From contig NZ_JAJJBU010000003.1 in the NCBI RefSeq assembly GCF_020905375.1, forward strand, positions 62,001 to 126,000: a DNA stretch of 64,000 nucleotides, in the 5' to 3' direction. The notes beneath the pieces were generated by a model that saw only the letters and a program-made list of their open reading frames with translations, did no database searches and was not told the DNA's origin. This document shows, in pieces, positions 27,029 through 36,171 of the stretch (its first letter is position 1; the number at the start of each line of letters is the position of its first letter). The stretch is from Arthrobacter cryoconiti (GTDB taxonomy: Bacteria; Actinomycetota; Actinomycetes; Actinomycetales; Micrococcaceae). Position numbers and translations under genes: made by a program.

Positions 27029-28930
27029 ATGAGTATGGAAGGCGCCGCTTGGAGCTCGCTCTGGGGCACCATGCGGTCCGAGAAATCCAATAGCGGGATT
27101 TCTAAAGACACGGTGCGCCGGACAATACTTTTTGCCAAGCCCTACGGCCGCAAACTGCTCTTGTTCGTAGTGCTCTCTGTAGCGTCTGCAGCGCTCGCCG
27201 TTGCCACGCCGGTACTTGCGGGACAAGTGGTTAACGCGATCGTCGCCAAATCTGCCGTAGATGTGGTGGTTCGCCTCGCCGTGCTCATTGCCGTGGTGGC
27301 GGTGCTGGATGCCGGGTTGTCATTGATGATCCGCTGGATTTCGGCAAATCTGGGTGAAGGCGTCATTTTGGATCTGCGGACATCAGTGTTCGATCACGTC
27401 CAGCGGATGCCGATAGCGTTCTTTACGCGCACCCGTACCGGGGCGCTGGTCAGCCGCCTCAACAACGACGTCATCGGTGCCCAGCAGGCGTTTTCTGGGA
27501 CGTTGTCAGGGATTGTCTCCAACTCGGTGCAACTGATCCTGACATTGATCGTCATGCTTAATACGTCCTGGCTAGTAACTTTGCTGGCGCTGGTGCTGCT
27601 GCCAGTCTTCCTGCTCCCAGCCCGCCGTTTTGGTTCCCGACTGGCCGGACTGCGCCGCGAGGGTGCGGATCTGAATGCCGATATGAGCACGCAGATGACA
27701 GAACGCTTTTCTGCTCCTGGGGCGACGCTCGTGAAACTGTTTGGCCGGCCCGCGGAGGAATCACGTGAGTTCGCCGCCCGCGCTGACAGGGTTCGTGAAA
27801 TTGGTGTGCGTGCCGCCATCTTACAATTCGTGTTCTTCACGGCTCTCATGCTGGTCTCCGCTTTGGCGCTGGCCCTCGTGTACGGGGTGGGAGGCACGTT
27901 GGCGATCGGCGGCGCACTAAACGCCGGCGACGTCGTCGTCCTGGCTCTGCTGTTGACGCGCCTGTACGCACCTCTGACGGCGTTAGCGAACGCCCGCGTG
28001 GACATCATGAGCGCCTTGGTCAGTTTTGATCGAGTATTTGAGATTCTGGACTTGAAGCCGCTGATCACCGAGAAAGCCGTCACCACCCCGCTGCAACCCG
28101 GGCCGGTGGGTATTGAATTCGCTGATGTTCGCTTTGCCTACCCATCCGCCCAGAAGGTCTCCTTGGCGTCCCTGGAGGATGTTGCCGTGTTGGACACCCG
28201 TGGCGGGGAGGAAGTGCTCCACGGCATCTCATTCCGGGCCGAACCAGGTCAGACTGTGGCGCTGGTAGGATCCTCGGGAGCGGGCAAATCAACCATCGCC
28301 CAGCTGCTCTCTCGCCTGTACGACGTCGATTCCGGTGCCGTGCGCATTGGCGGAACCGACGTGCGGGACCTGTCCTTTGACGGACTGCGTGCCGCGGTTG
28401 GCATGGTGACGCAGGACGGGCACCTGTTCCATGAGTCCATCCGATCCAATCTGCGCTTAGCCAAGCCGGATGCCACGGATGCTCAGATTTGGGATGTGCT
28501 GCACCGTGCCCGGCTTGAAGACTTCGCTCTGGCCTTACCGGACGGCCTGGACACCGTGGTGGGCGAACGCGGTTACCGGCTCTCCGGCGGGGAACGTCAG
28601 CGCCTGACCATTGCGCGATTGCTACTGGTCCAACCCGCGGTTGTTATTTTGGATGAGGCCACGGCTGCACTGGACTCTACGAATGAGGCCGCCGTTCAGG
28701 CAGCCTTGGGTGAAGCGTTGGCGGGGAGAACTGCTGTGGTGATTGCCCACAGGCTTTCCACCATCCGTTCAGCTGATTTGATCCTGGTGGTTGAGGCGGG
28801 CCAGATTGTAGAACGGGGAACTCACGATCAACTCATAGGCAAGGGTGGTCGATACGCCGAGTTGCATGACACCCAGTTCGCCCAAGCTGTTGCCGCCGTC
28901 GTGGATGCCGAATTGCCGGAGAACGGGTAG
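27029..28930 (+). CDS. ABC exporter, fused membrane and ATPase domains
   Basis: A 633-residue half-transporter that should work as a dimer. Residues 30-320 hold a six-helix type I exporter domain (RTILFAKPYGRKLLLFVVLS, the coupling region MPIAFFTRTRTGALVSRLNND). Residues 355-620 hold the ATPase: Walker A GSSGAGKS, Q-loop VTQDGHLF, signature LSGGERQR, Walker B VVILDEATAALD and H-loop AHRLSTI. The linker before Walker A has an extra stretch (SAQKVSLASLEDVAVLDTRGG). Substrate unknown, likely lipid or drug. It ends 9 bp from the converging EamA gene. Confidence 0.92.
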   Translation: MSMEGAAWSSLWGTMRSEKSNSGISKDTVRRTILFAKPYGRKLLLFVVLSVASAALAVATPVLAGQVVNAIVAKSAVDVVVRLAVLIAVVAVLDAGLSLMIRWISANLGEGVILDLRTSVFDHVQRMPIAFFTRTRTGALVSRLNNDVIGAQQAFSGTLSGIVSNSVQLILTLIVMLNTSWLVTLLALVLLPVFLLPARRFGSRLAGLRREGADLNADMSTQMTERFSAPGATLVKLFGRPAEESREFAARADRVREIGVRAAILQFVFFTALMLVSALALALVYGVGGTLAIGGALNAGDVVVLALLLTRLYAPLTALANARVDIMSALVSFDRVFEILDLKPLITEKAVTTPLQPGPVGIEFADVRFAYPSAQKVSLASLEDVAVLDTRGGEEVLHGISFRAEPGQTVALVGSSGAGKSTIAQLLSRLYDVDSGAVRIGGTDVRDLSFDGLRAAVGMVTQDGHLFHESIRSNLRLAKPDATDAQIWDVLHRARLEDFALALPDGLDTVVGERGYRLSGGERQRLTIARLLLVQPAVVILDEATAALDSTNEAAVQAALGEALAGRTAVVIAHRLSTIRSADLILVVEAGQIVERGTHDQLIGKGGRYAELHDTQFAQAVAAVVDAELPENG

Positions 28931-28939
28931 CGGCCCGGG

Positions 28940-29836
28940 TCAGCGTGGCCGGCGCAAACGCGGGGCACGGCGGCTGTCCACCCCCAAGAAGATTAGCGCT
29001 AAGAGAATCGGCCCGTAAGTGAGCAGCGCTGACCAGCCCAGCGTCTCCCCGAGCAGGACTGAAACTCCTACCAGCAGCAGCGGCTCCACATAACTGAGCA
29101 GCCCAAATAATGATAAAGGCAGCCATTTGCTGGCCAAGAGGTAAAGCACCATAGCTAAGCCGCCCAGTATGCCAATGGCTATAGCGCCGACCCATCCGGT
29201 GGCGGCTGCGTTGCCGGAGATACCGTGCGGTCCACTGAGAATGTAGAAGATTCCCACGGGAAGCAGAAGCAGTAGCTCGACGGCAAAAGCGCCCAAGTTG
29301 TCAAAGCCGTATTTGCGGCGTAAAACAAAATACACGGGATAGCCCAAGCAGACCACAAGGGTAGGCCACGCGAGCCCTCCGCCAGAGACTGCCTGATGGA
29401 GAACGCCCAAAGCGGCAGCTGCGACGGCCAACTTGCGTAAAGGGCTGAGCCGGTCCGCGAAGAAGAACCGCCCTGCGATCACCATGGTGAGCGGCAGTAG
29501 GAAGTAGCCAAACGCTACGGACATCGCCATCGCATGCAGTGGTGCCCACATAAAAAGCCATAGCTGCACCCCGACGATGCCGGCAGCACAGATACCGGGC
29601 AGGATCAGCGTGGGCCGGAAGCGAACCCTAGAAAGTAGCGTCCTAACCTCAGCCCGGCCCCATGGAACAAAAGGCAGAATGAGGGCAAGCGTGCCCAAGG
29701 TCAAAACGACCCGCCAGCCAAATATTTCTTCGGAGCCCCAGTCAGAGAGTGAACCGGCAATGAGGAAGATCACGGCGAACAGTGCTGAGGCCGTGACGGA
29801 AACCGCCACACCACGCCGCGCTGAGCCAGTACTCAT
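28940..29836 (-). CDS. EamA/DMT family transporter, RarD-like
   Basis: A 298-residue integral membrane protein with about ten helices. The start RGVAVSVTASALFAVIFLIAG and the order of Gly-rich helices match the EamA family, with an overall RarD-like look (GWRVVLTLGTLAL, YFLLPLTMVIAGR). Such proteins export metabolites, but the substrate is unknown. The ATG at 29836 follows GAGGG; an in-frame start 11 codons earlier is less likely. It lies next to a tRNA gene on the same strand. Confidence 0.85.
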   Translation of the reverse strand: MSTGSARRGVAVSVTASALFAVIFLIAGSLSDWGSEEIFGWRVVLTLGTLALILPFVPWGRAEVRTLLSRVRFRPTLILPGICAAGIVGVQLWLFMWAPLHAMAMSVAFGYFLLPLTMVIAGRFFFADRLSPLRKLAVAAAALGVLHQAVSGGGLAWPTLVVCLGYPVYFVLRRKYGFDNLGAFAVELLLLLPVGIFYILSGPHGISGNAAATGWVGAIAIGILGGLAMVLYLLASKWLPLSLFGLLSYVEPLLLVGVSVLLGETLGWSALLTYGPILLALIFLGVDSRRAPRLRRPR

Positions 29837-29905
29837 TCGATGGCCCTCGTCCACGAAGAAGGCCTGCAAGCGGCTTCAGTCGCAGACCGGAATGAAAAAA
29901 CAAAG

Positions 29906-29977
29906 TGCCCCCGCCGGGGATCGAACCCGGATTTGCCCTTTAGGAGAGGGCCGTCTTATCCATTGGACTACAGAGGC
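29906..29977 (-). tRNA. tRNA-Arg (anticodon CCT)
   Basis: The minus-strand 72 nt form a full cloverleaf: acceptor GCCTCTG/CGGGGGC with two G-U pairs, anticodon stem GCCCT/AGGGC around loop CTCCTAA (anticodon CCT, reading AGG), and T arm CCGGG-TTCGATC-CCCGG. The CCA end is not encoded. AGG is a rare Arg codon in this GC range. No integrated element is seen next to it. Confidence 0.95.
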
Positions 29978-30033
29978 GCATCATCCAGCCTAGCGGAAGC
30001 CACAATCAAGAAAAAACCGGAAGCTGTGGGGGA

Positions 30034-30666
30034 CTAATTGATGGGGGCAGCCGCAATCACTTTGGGTTTGCGGCCCAGGAACAGTGCCACGCCAAGCGCG
30101 AGCAGGCTTGCGATCAACAAGAACCACGAAGCCGTGACCAGAGTCGAAGCTACGGTGACCGTCCCGGCGTCCAGCTTCTGGGCACCGAGCATGTTGTCAA
30201 TACTGATGTTGGCCCAAATCTGGATGCCGGCAAACAGGATCGGGATGGCCCACAGGAACCAGCGCAACCACTTTTTGGCGACATTCATGGCAATCATGGT
30301 CATGGCGGTGAGACCAAATACCAGGGGAAAGAGCATCCCGGCAGTCTTGTGGACAAATTGCAGCTGACCTAAGGCATCCGAATTCAAGGCATCCCTCAGC
30401 GCCTGAATATGAGCCAAATCAAAGCCAAAAACCATGGAATCAGGCATGGCCAGCCCGCCAGATAATTCGGTCATCTGGTTCAGGGTCAAAATGTGGAAGT
30501 ACCAAAACAGGAACAAGCTCGCCACGGAACCGGCAATGAGGATCAGATTTGCATTGCCCTGCGCCTTTTGAGGGGAACGCGCAGTACTCGCGTTGATGAC
30601 CGGTTTGCTTGGCGGGGTAGCCTGCTGGCCATATTTGGCGGCGCGTTGGGCGGGAGTTTTAGCCAT
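30034..30666 (-). CDS. Conserved membrane protein of unknown function
   Basis: A 210-residue protein with a basic Gln/Pro-rich N-terminal tail of about 38 residues, then four hydrophobic segments (ANLILIAGSVASLFLFWYF, AGMLFPLVFGLTAMTMIAM, WFLWAIPILFAGIQIWA, ASWFLLIASLLALGVALFL). An extracytoplasmic loop of about 50 residues follows the first helix. I do not recognise the family. It diverges from the inositol-phosphatase-like gene by only 49 bp, so the promoters overlap. Confidence 0.75.
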   Translation of the reverse strand: MAKTPAQRAAKYGQQATPPSKPVINASTARSPQKAQGNANLILIAGSVASLFLFWYFHILTLNQMTELSGGLAMPDSMVFGFDLAHIQALRDALNSDALGQLQFVHKTAGMLFPLVFGLTAMTMIAMNVAKKWLRWFLWAIPILFAGIQIWANISIDNMLGAQKLDAGTVTVASTLVTASWFLLIASLLALGVALFLGRKPKVIAAAPIN

Positions 30667-30715
30667 GTTCCCATTATGACGGAGAACGGCCGCCGACCCG
30701 CACTAGTCTGGTTGC

Positions 30716-31588
30716 ATGGCCACAATTCTCAGCTCCACTTTGAGTGACGCGGACCTCGCCGCACTTCTTGTCCACAATGCCGGCAACCTGGCTCTGACCA
30801 TGCGCTCTCAGGATACGCAGGCGCTGCGCGAAAGCGCCACGGAGAAAAATAGTGTCTCCGACATCGTGACCGCCGCCGATCTTTCCGCGGAACTCTACGT
30901 TTTTGAACAACTGCGACGCTTCCGCCCAGATGACTCAATAGTTGGTGAGGAGGGTGGGGGATACACGGGAACCAGTGGTCGGACGTGGGTGATCGACCCC
31001 GTGGACGGCACCTACAATTTCTTCAGCGGCTCCACTTACTGGTGTTCAGCGTTGGCCCTATGCCCTGCCACGCCGGACGACGCCGTCAGTTCCGCAACAT
31101 CAGATGGCACCGCAGCGCTGTGGGACGACGAACCGCTCATTGGTGCCATTTACCAGCCCCAAGAAGACAAATTATGGCTCGGGGGGAGCAGCCAAAAAAC
31201 AACACTCAATGGCATGCCGGTCGGTGTTGACCCGCGTGCTGAGATCGGCCAGCTATCAGCCGGGACGTATCTTCACCCCACCTGGTTTGCCGGGGAAAAG
31301 GCCGGGACCCCCTGGCGCAATGCCGCACAGCTGCCCGCCACACTGCGCATGCTCGGCTCTGGCTCCTGCGATCTTGCTCGTGTGGCGCAGGGAGAGCTGG
31401 GTGTGTGGTTCCAGCACAGCTGCCCGGCGTGGGACTGGCTGCCCGGCAAAGCGATCGTGCGTGCGGCAGGTGGGGAGACCGGCGTCGTGCGGGTCAACGG
31501 TCTTGACTGGTTTGTTGCCGGACCGGCGGAAGCTGTGGCAGCCATCATGGCGGCTTTGGCGGCTGGAACCACCGTCGACCCACATTGA
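30716..31588 (+). CDS. Inositol monophosphatase family protein
   Basis: A Mg-dependent phosphatase of 290 residues. The family metal sites are present: E78-E79 in VGEEGG, D94 and D97 in WVIDPVDGTYNF, and the distal Asp in AWDWLPGKAIVRAAGG. An insertion of about 30 residues (CPATPDDAVSSATSDGTAALW) follows motif 2. It may act on inositol phosphate, histidinol phosphate or 3'-phosphoadenosine-type substrates; sequence does not decide. The ATG lacks an obvious Shine-Dalgarno. The pcrA gene follows after 89 bp. Confidence 0.9.
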   Translation: MATILSSTLSDADLAALLVHNAGNLALTMRSQDTQALRESATEKNSVSDIVTAADLSAELYVFEQLRRFRPDDSIVGEEGGGYTGTSGRTWVIDPVDGTYNFFSGSTYWCSALALCPATPDDAVSSATSDGTAALWDDEPLIGAIYQPQEDKLWLGGSSQKTTLNGMPVGVDPRAEIGQLSAGTYLHPTWFAGEKAGTPWRNAAQLPATLRMLGSGSCDLARVAQGELGVWFQHSCPAWDWLPGKAIVRAAGGETGVVRVNGLDWFVAGPAEAVAAIMAALAAGTTVDPH

Positions 31589-31677
31589 GTGGATACCCGG
31601 GAAGGGGCGCGCGTTATCCACAAGCGGGCGAGTGAAACTTCGGGCTAGAGCCGTGGCCAACTAGACTTGGTGGCACC

Positions 31678-34314
31678 ATGGACATGTTGTTTGACCCCTA
31701 CGCCAAAAAGCCCACAGCGCATACTGCCGCCAGCCTCCCTGCCGCAATTCCGCTGTGGGAACACTCCGACCACGATGACCCTGGAGCTGACGCGCCAGAA
31801 TTCGGAGAGGTTGCACCAGACGGTGAGCACGTTTCTGTTGCTGACGGGGTGGTCGGCGCGAGCAGTTTGCGGCAGGCCGGCGGGAACAGCACCGGAGCCC
31901 CCGCCGCGACGCTTAGCAGCCGTTGGCCTGCACCCGCTTCACTGCTGGAAGGGATGAATCCGCAGCAGGAAGCCGCAGTGGTCCATGCCGGGTCCCCGCT
32001 GTTGATAATTGCTGGAGCTGGCTCCGGAAAAACACGTGTCCTCAGCCACAGAATCGCCTATCTGCTGGCTACAGGACGCGCCCATCCGGGCCAGATTCTA
32101 GCTATCACATTCACCAACAAGGCTGCCGCGGAAATGCGTGAGCGCATCACCGGGCTCATTGGCGAGCCAGCCAAGACGATGTGGATTTCCACGTTTCACT
32201 CCTCCTGTGTGAGGATCCTGCGCCGCGAGGCCAAAACGATCGGCCTGAACTCCAACTTTTCCATCTATGATTCCGCTGATTCATTGCGTCTGATCACGCT
32301 AGTGGCCAAGGGCTTGGATCTTGACCCGAAGAAGTTTGCCCCCAAGGCGCTCATGCATAAGATTTCGGCGTTGAAGAATGAGTTGATCGACGATGACGAG
32401 AACTCCCTCAAGACCAACTTTAACGAACCGTTCGAAGCGGCGGTAGCCGAGGTCTATAAGGGGTATGCGCAACGTTTGCGCCAGGCTAACGCCATGGACT
32501 TCGATGACCTCATCGCCCAGGTGGTTTATATGTTCCGGGCGTTCCCCGGCGTGGCCGATTCCTACCGGCGCCGCTTCCGCCACGTTTTGGTGGACGAATA
32601 CCAGGACACCAACCACGCCCAGTACGCGTTGGTGCGGGAAATCGTGGGACAAGAAACGGGAGCGGTCCCATTTCAGGGTTCCGTGCCCCTTGAGCCGGGC
32701 GAACTGACAGTCGTCGGTGACTCCGACCAGTCCATCTACGCGTTCCGTGGTGCGGATATCCGCAACATTGTGGAGTTTGAAAAGGATTATCCCTCCGCGG
32801 CCACTATCAAGCTAGAACAAAACTACCGTTCGACTCAGAACATTCTCAGTGCGGCCAATGCTGTGATCTCCCGCAATCCCAACCGTCGGGAAAAGCGGCT
32901 GTGGACGGCGGAGGGCGATGGGGAAAAAATTGTTGGATACGTTGCCGAATCCGAGCATGATGAAGCCCGCTTCATTGCCAAGGAAATTGACCGACTTGCG
33001 GATGAGAGTGATCTGCGTCCAGGCGACGTCGCCATTTTCTACCGCACCAATGCGCAGTCACGTGCCATAGAGGACATTCTGGTCCGCGTTGGTCTTCCGT
33101 ACCGAGTGGTGGGCGGTACGCGCTTTTACGAGCGCAAGGAGATCAAGGATGCGCTTGCCTACCTGCGTGCCTTGGCAAATCCGGACGACGACGTCAATTT
33201 GCGCAGGATTCTCAACGAACCCAAACGAGGTATCGGAGACCGTGCCGAAGGGGCCGTGGCAGCACTGGCCGACCGCGAACGGATCTCCTTCTTTACGGCC
33301 CTGAACCGTGCTGATCAAGCTCCGGGAATCGCTTCCCGTTCTCTGAATGCGGTGAATACTTTTGCCAAGATGATGGCAGATCTGGGTGAGGTGGCTGCAA
33401 GCTCGGGCCCGGCCACGGTGTTGGAAGCAGTGTTGGAGCAGAGCGGGTATCTGCAAACGCTGCGTTCTTCCACTGACCCCCAAGATGAGTCCAGGGTGGA
33501 AAACCTGGCAGAACTGCTCGCCGTCGTGCGGGAATTTGAGAAGGAAAATCCTGTAGGGCCGGACGAAAACCCTGGAGGCACCCTCGCTGCTTTCTTGGAG
33601 CAGGTCTCTCTGGTGGCTGATGCCGACCAGATCCCAGACGCCCCGGGCGGCTCACAGGCCGACGCCGCGGCCGCGGTAGCCGAGGCAAAGCGTTTAGGCG
33701 TTGTCACCTTGATGACGCTGCACACTGCCAAAGGCTTGGAATTTCCTGTCGTTTTCCTCACTGGCATGGAGCACGGATTGTTCCCGCATTCGCGCTCCGC
33801 TACCGACCCCAAGGAACTCGCTGAGGAACGCCGGCTTGCCTATGTTGGACTGACTAGGGCCCGTAAACGGCTCTATTTGACCCGCTCCGAGGTGCGCAGT
33901 TTGTGGGGACAGAGCCAATATAACCCCGCCAGCCAGTTCATCGATGAGATCCCCGTTGAATTGATCGACTGGAAACGTGAGGGCACAGCGCGCATAGCGC
34001 CAACCATGGGAGGTGGCTTCGGCACGAGCCGATACTCTGGCTCGTCATGGGGAGCGGGCACTGCTGTAGGCGGACGGGACACCGGTCACCTGCCGCCGAG
34101 TATCTCAGCGCGCACCGCTGCAGGCCGCGTGCAGCCGCAAAAGGAAGTGATTTCCGTCAGTGTGGGTGAGCGCGTCAACCATACGTCGTTTGGCGACGGC
34201 ACTGTGCTGGAGATCCAGGGGGCGGGGGACAAGACGGTGGCAAAGGTGCGCTTCGAGATTGGCGAAAAGCGTCTGTTGCTGCGCTATGCGCCGGTCACGA
34301 AGCTGGATTCCTGA
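31678..34314 (+). CDS. pcrA: ATP-dependent DNA helicase PcrA/UvrD
   Basis: Superfamily 1 3'-5' helicase of 878 residues used in nucleotide excision repair and replication restart. After a poorly conserved acidic N-terminal extension of about 90 residues come the Q-motif (MNPQQEAA), Walker A AGAGSGKT at 112-119, DEYQDTN, GDSDQSIYAFRGAD, QNYRST, TLHTAKGLEF and VGLTRARKRL. A linker with Gly/Ser-rich sequence leads to a C-terminal Tudor-like domain (HTSFGDGTVLEI to YAPVTKL), as in PcrA, where it binds RNA polymerase. Confidence 0.95.
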   Translation: MDMLFDPYAKKPTAHTAASLPAAIPLWEHSDHDDPGADAPEFGEVAPDGEHVSVADGVVGASSLRQAGGNSTGAPAATLSSRWPAPASLLEGMNPQQEAAVVHAGSPLLIIAGAGSGKTRVLSHRIAYLLATGRAHPGQILAITFTNKAAAEMRERITGLIGEPAKTMWISTFHSSCVRILRREAKTIGLNSNFSIYDSADSLRLITLVAKGLDLDPKKFAPKALMHKISALKNELIDDDENSLKTNFNEPFEAAVAEVYKGYAQRLRQANAMDFDDLIAQVVYMFRAFPGVADSYRRRFRHVLVDEYQDTNHAQYALVREIVGQETGAVPFQGSVPLEPGELTVVGDSDQSIYAFRGADIRNIVEFEKDYPSAATIKLEQNYRSTQNILSAANAVISRNPNRREKRLWTAEGDGEKIVGYVAESEHDEARFIAKEIDRLADESDLRPGDVAIFYRTNAQSRAIEDILVRVGLPYRVVGGTRFYERKEIKDALAYLRALANPDDDVNLRRILNEPKRGIGDRAEGAVAALADRERISFFTALNRADQAPGIASRSLNAVNTFAKMMADLGEVAASSGPATVLEAVLEQSGYLQTLRSSTDPQDESRVENLAELLAVVREFEKENPVGPDENPGGTLAAFLEQVSLVADADQIPDAPGGSQADAAAAVAEAKRLGVVTLMTLHTAKGLEFPVVFLTGMEHGLFPHSRSATDPKELAEERRLAYVGLTRARKRLYLTRSEVRSLWGQSQYNPASQFIDEIPVELIDWKREGTARIAPTMGGGFGTSRYSGSSWGAGTAVGGRDTGHLPPSISARTAAGRVQPQKEVISVSVGERVNHTSFGDGTVLEIQGAGDKTVAKVRFEIGEKRLLLRYAPVTKLDS

Positions 34315-34361
34315 CGTTCACAGCAGTCTGGGCTGCAGTGGGGTAAGAGCCCAGCGGGCGC

Positions 34362-34997
34362 TTAGGCCCACGACCACGTTTTCAGCACGGAGTCGCAGAG
34401 GGCATCACGGTCGGCTTGGGAGACGGTGGTGCTGAAAGAGAACGTCGTGATGAATGTTTGCTCGCCGTGTGTCTGATAAAACTGCTCGATCTGATATTTG
34501 GCTCCGCTATGGGAAAACATGGCGGAAAGATGGGCGGACTCGGACCCGGCCACAGTGGTGCGAGGGCGAATTACCACGTCTGTGGCTCCGGCGTCCTTGA
34601 TTTCTTTGACGCCTTGGGACTCGACCTGCTCAGGTGTAACTTTCCCCGCTGGTGAGAGCAAAACATTGACGTTATCGGCAAACCCGTCGGTGTCGTTTCG
34701 GTTCACCACCACTACGTCCAGTCCCTGCTGGGCCGGGTCCTGGTCTGGTTTGGTCCAGCCCTCGGGGACCACGATGCTGTATCCGGAACCGGTTATTTTA
34801 TCTCCCGAAGCCGGTGCGGCTCCAGGATCGGAGGCCTGCGGATTGTTGGATTCCACGGACCGGGCGCCACTGGACTCGGAGGCCTGCGCCACAGTGGAGG
34901 AAGTCTGTGAGGAACTGGCGGAGGTAGTGGATGAACACCCCGCGAGTGCAAGAGAAGCGGCAAGTGCGATTACGGAGACGTGCAAGAGTCTGGGCAT
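34362..34997 (-). CDS. Putative lipoprotein, LpqN/PsbP-like fold
   Basis: The 211-residue precursor has a signal peptide with lipobox LALAGC (Cys21), a Ser/Ala-rich linker of about 45 residues and a 130-residue domain containing YSIVVPEGWTKP, a strand pattern shared with actinobacterial LpqN and PsbP-like proteins, and a terminal Cys (DALCDSVLKTWSW). Function unknown; cell-surface location is expected. It converges on pcrA with 47 bp between them, which contain a GC hairpin (TGGGCT/AGCCCA, 34329-34353) without a T-run. Confidence 0.78.
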   Translation of the reverse strand: MPRLLHVSVIALAASLALAGCSSTTSASSSQTSSTVAQASESSGARSVESNNPQASDPGAAPASGDKITGSGYSIVVPEGWTKPDQDPAQQGLDVVVVNRNDTDGFADNVNVLLSPAGKVTPEQVESQGVKEIKDAGATDVVIRPRTTVAGSESAHLSAMFSHSGAKYQIEQFYQTHGEQTFITTFSFSTTVSQADRDALCDSVLKTWSWA

Positions 34998-35070
34998 TGC
35001 CTTAGAGTACCAATGGCTATCGAATGGAACAAGTCATTGTCAGATGGCGGCGTGCCGTTTCAATGCATGG

Positions 35071-35114
35071 CAGGACGTGCCAGAGCAGCGCTAGCGCGGT
35101 CCAGGACGTGCCAG
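35071..35114 (+). repeat. Short direct repeat, CAGGACGTGCCAG twice
   Basis: Two exact 13-bp copies at 35071-35083 and 35102-35114, 31 bp apart (three helical turns), upstream of a lipoprotein gene. Same-face spacing suggests a regulator-binding pair, but nothing else supports this. Confidence 0.5.
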
Positions 35115-35238
35115 GGCAGGGCCCTAGTTGGGTCGGCGGCAGGCTATACGGCAAACTTATTCCATGGCACTTTCTCCTCGGCCCACCGTGCGGCACGTTG
35201 CGGGCGCTAAGCGTGCCTCAAACGGCCCTGGGTCACTC

Positions 35239-35982
35239 ATGCGTGCAGCAACGCTCATCGTGCTGGCGGCTGCTGTCGGAACCGGCCTCGTGGGTTGCAT
35301 CACGATCCCCACAGGCCCACCTGCCCAGCCCACGGTCACGGCAAAAGGACCCTTGAGCTATGTAGACAGGCTCAAAGCGATGGCTGTTGACCAAGCCACG
35401 GAAGATGCTGGGGGGGCAGAACTGCCAGCGTTTATTACGGATTCACGCAACATTGCCTGCGTCTTCACTTCCTCTCGGGCCGGGAATCTCAACCAGCCGT
35501 GGGAACCCAATAATTACACGGATTCAGCGAATGAAACGAGTCCCATAGTTCCGGTGGTGAACTGCGAACTCGCCAACTACCCGGCCCCGGATCCGGCGAC
35601 CGTGAAGGGTACTTGCGCAGGAACCCACGTGGGTTATCTGGGTGGCACAGCGCTGCTCATGCCTGACGCCGTGAGCTACGGCGGCTGCCGGGCCGGTGTC
35701 ACAGCGGTGGAGGCTGCGTTCGGAACAGCGGGCACAGTCAGCGAGAACATGTCCCGAATCCCGGTGTTGAGTCAAGGTCATGCCAAGGAAGCCCAAGGCT
35801 ACCGCTGTGCCCCCATGGACGACGGCGTTGCTTGCGCGAACCTCTCTAACGGGCTTGGCTTTTTCGTCTCGGCAGACAAATATGAGCTCTTCGGACCCGG
35901 CCACGAAAGCCCAACAACACCTGCCGCTACGGCTCCCGCCACAACAACTCCGGCCTCAGGCGCAGCTACCAAAACCGGTTAG
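35239..35982 (+). CDS. Putative secreted lipoprotein
   Basis: From the ATG at 35239 the 247-residue product starts with a typical lipoprotein signal (MRAATLIVLAAAVGTGLVGC). Mature sequence has several Cys residues (NIACVF, VNCELAN, KGTCAG, GGCRAG, YRCAPM, GVACANL), suggesting disulfides, and a Thr/Pro/Ala-rich C-terminal tail. No domain is recognised. In-frame starts exist upstream (35128 TTG, 35164 ATG) but would bury the signal peptide. No convincing Shine-Dalgarno marks any of these starts. Confidence 0.7.
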   Translation: MRAATLIVLAAAVGTGLVGCITIPTGPPAQPTVTAKGPLSYVDRLKAMAVDQATEDAGGAELPAFITDSRNIACVFTSSRAGNLNQPWEPNNYTDSANETSPIVPVVNCELANYPAPDPATVKGTCAGTHVGYLGGTALLMPDAVSYGGCRAGVTAVEAAFGTAGTVSENMSRIPVLSQGHAKEAQGYRCAPMDDGVACANLSNGLGFFVSADKYELFGPGHESPTTPAATAPATTTPASGAATKTG

Positions 35983-36171
35983 GCTCAGCGGTCAGCCATT
36001 CATGGTGAAACAGCTACTTGAGAGGTTTTCTGCGGGCCGCCAATGTGAGAGGAATAACCCTTAACACTGTGGTGCACGGGCCAAGTATGTGCTTTTAGTG
36101 CAAGGCGGTAGTGTGTGAAAAGGGGTTTTGCCCCTCAAAATCACTACTTCGACGTAGAAGGACACAAACCC

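Noticed and set aside
27394-28086. Long minus-strand open frame opposite the ABC exporter
   Set aside because: Shadow frame; Arg/Ser/Thr-rich and without motifs.
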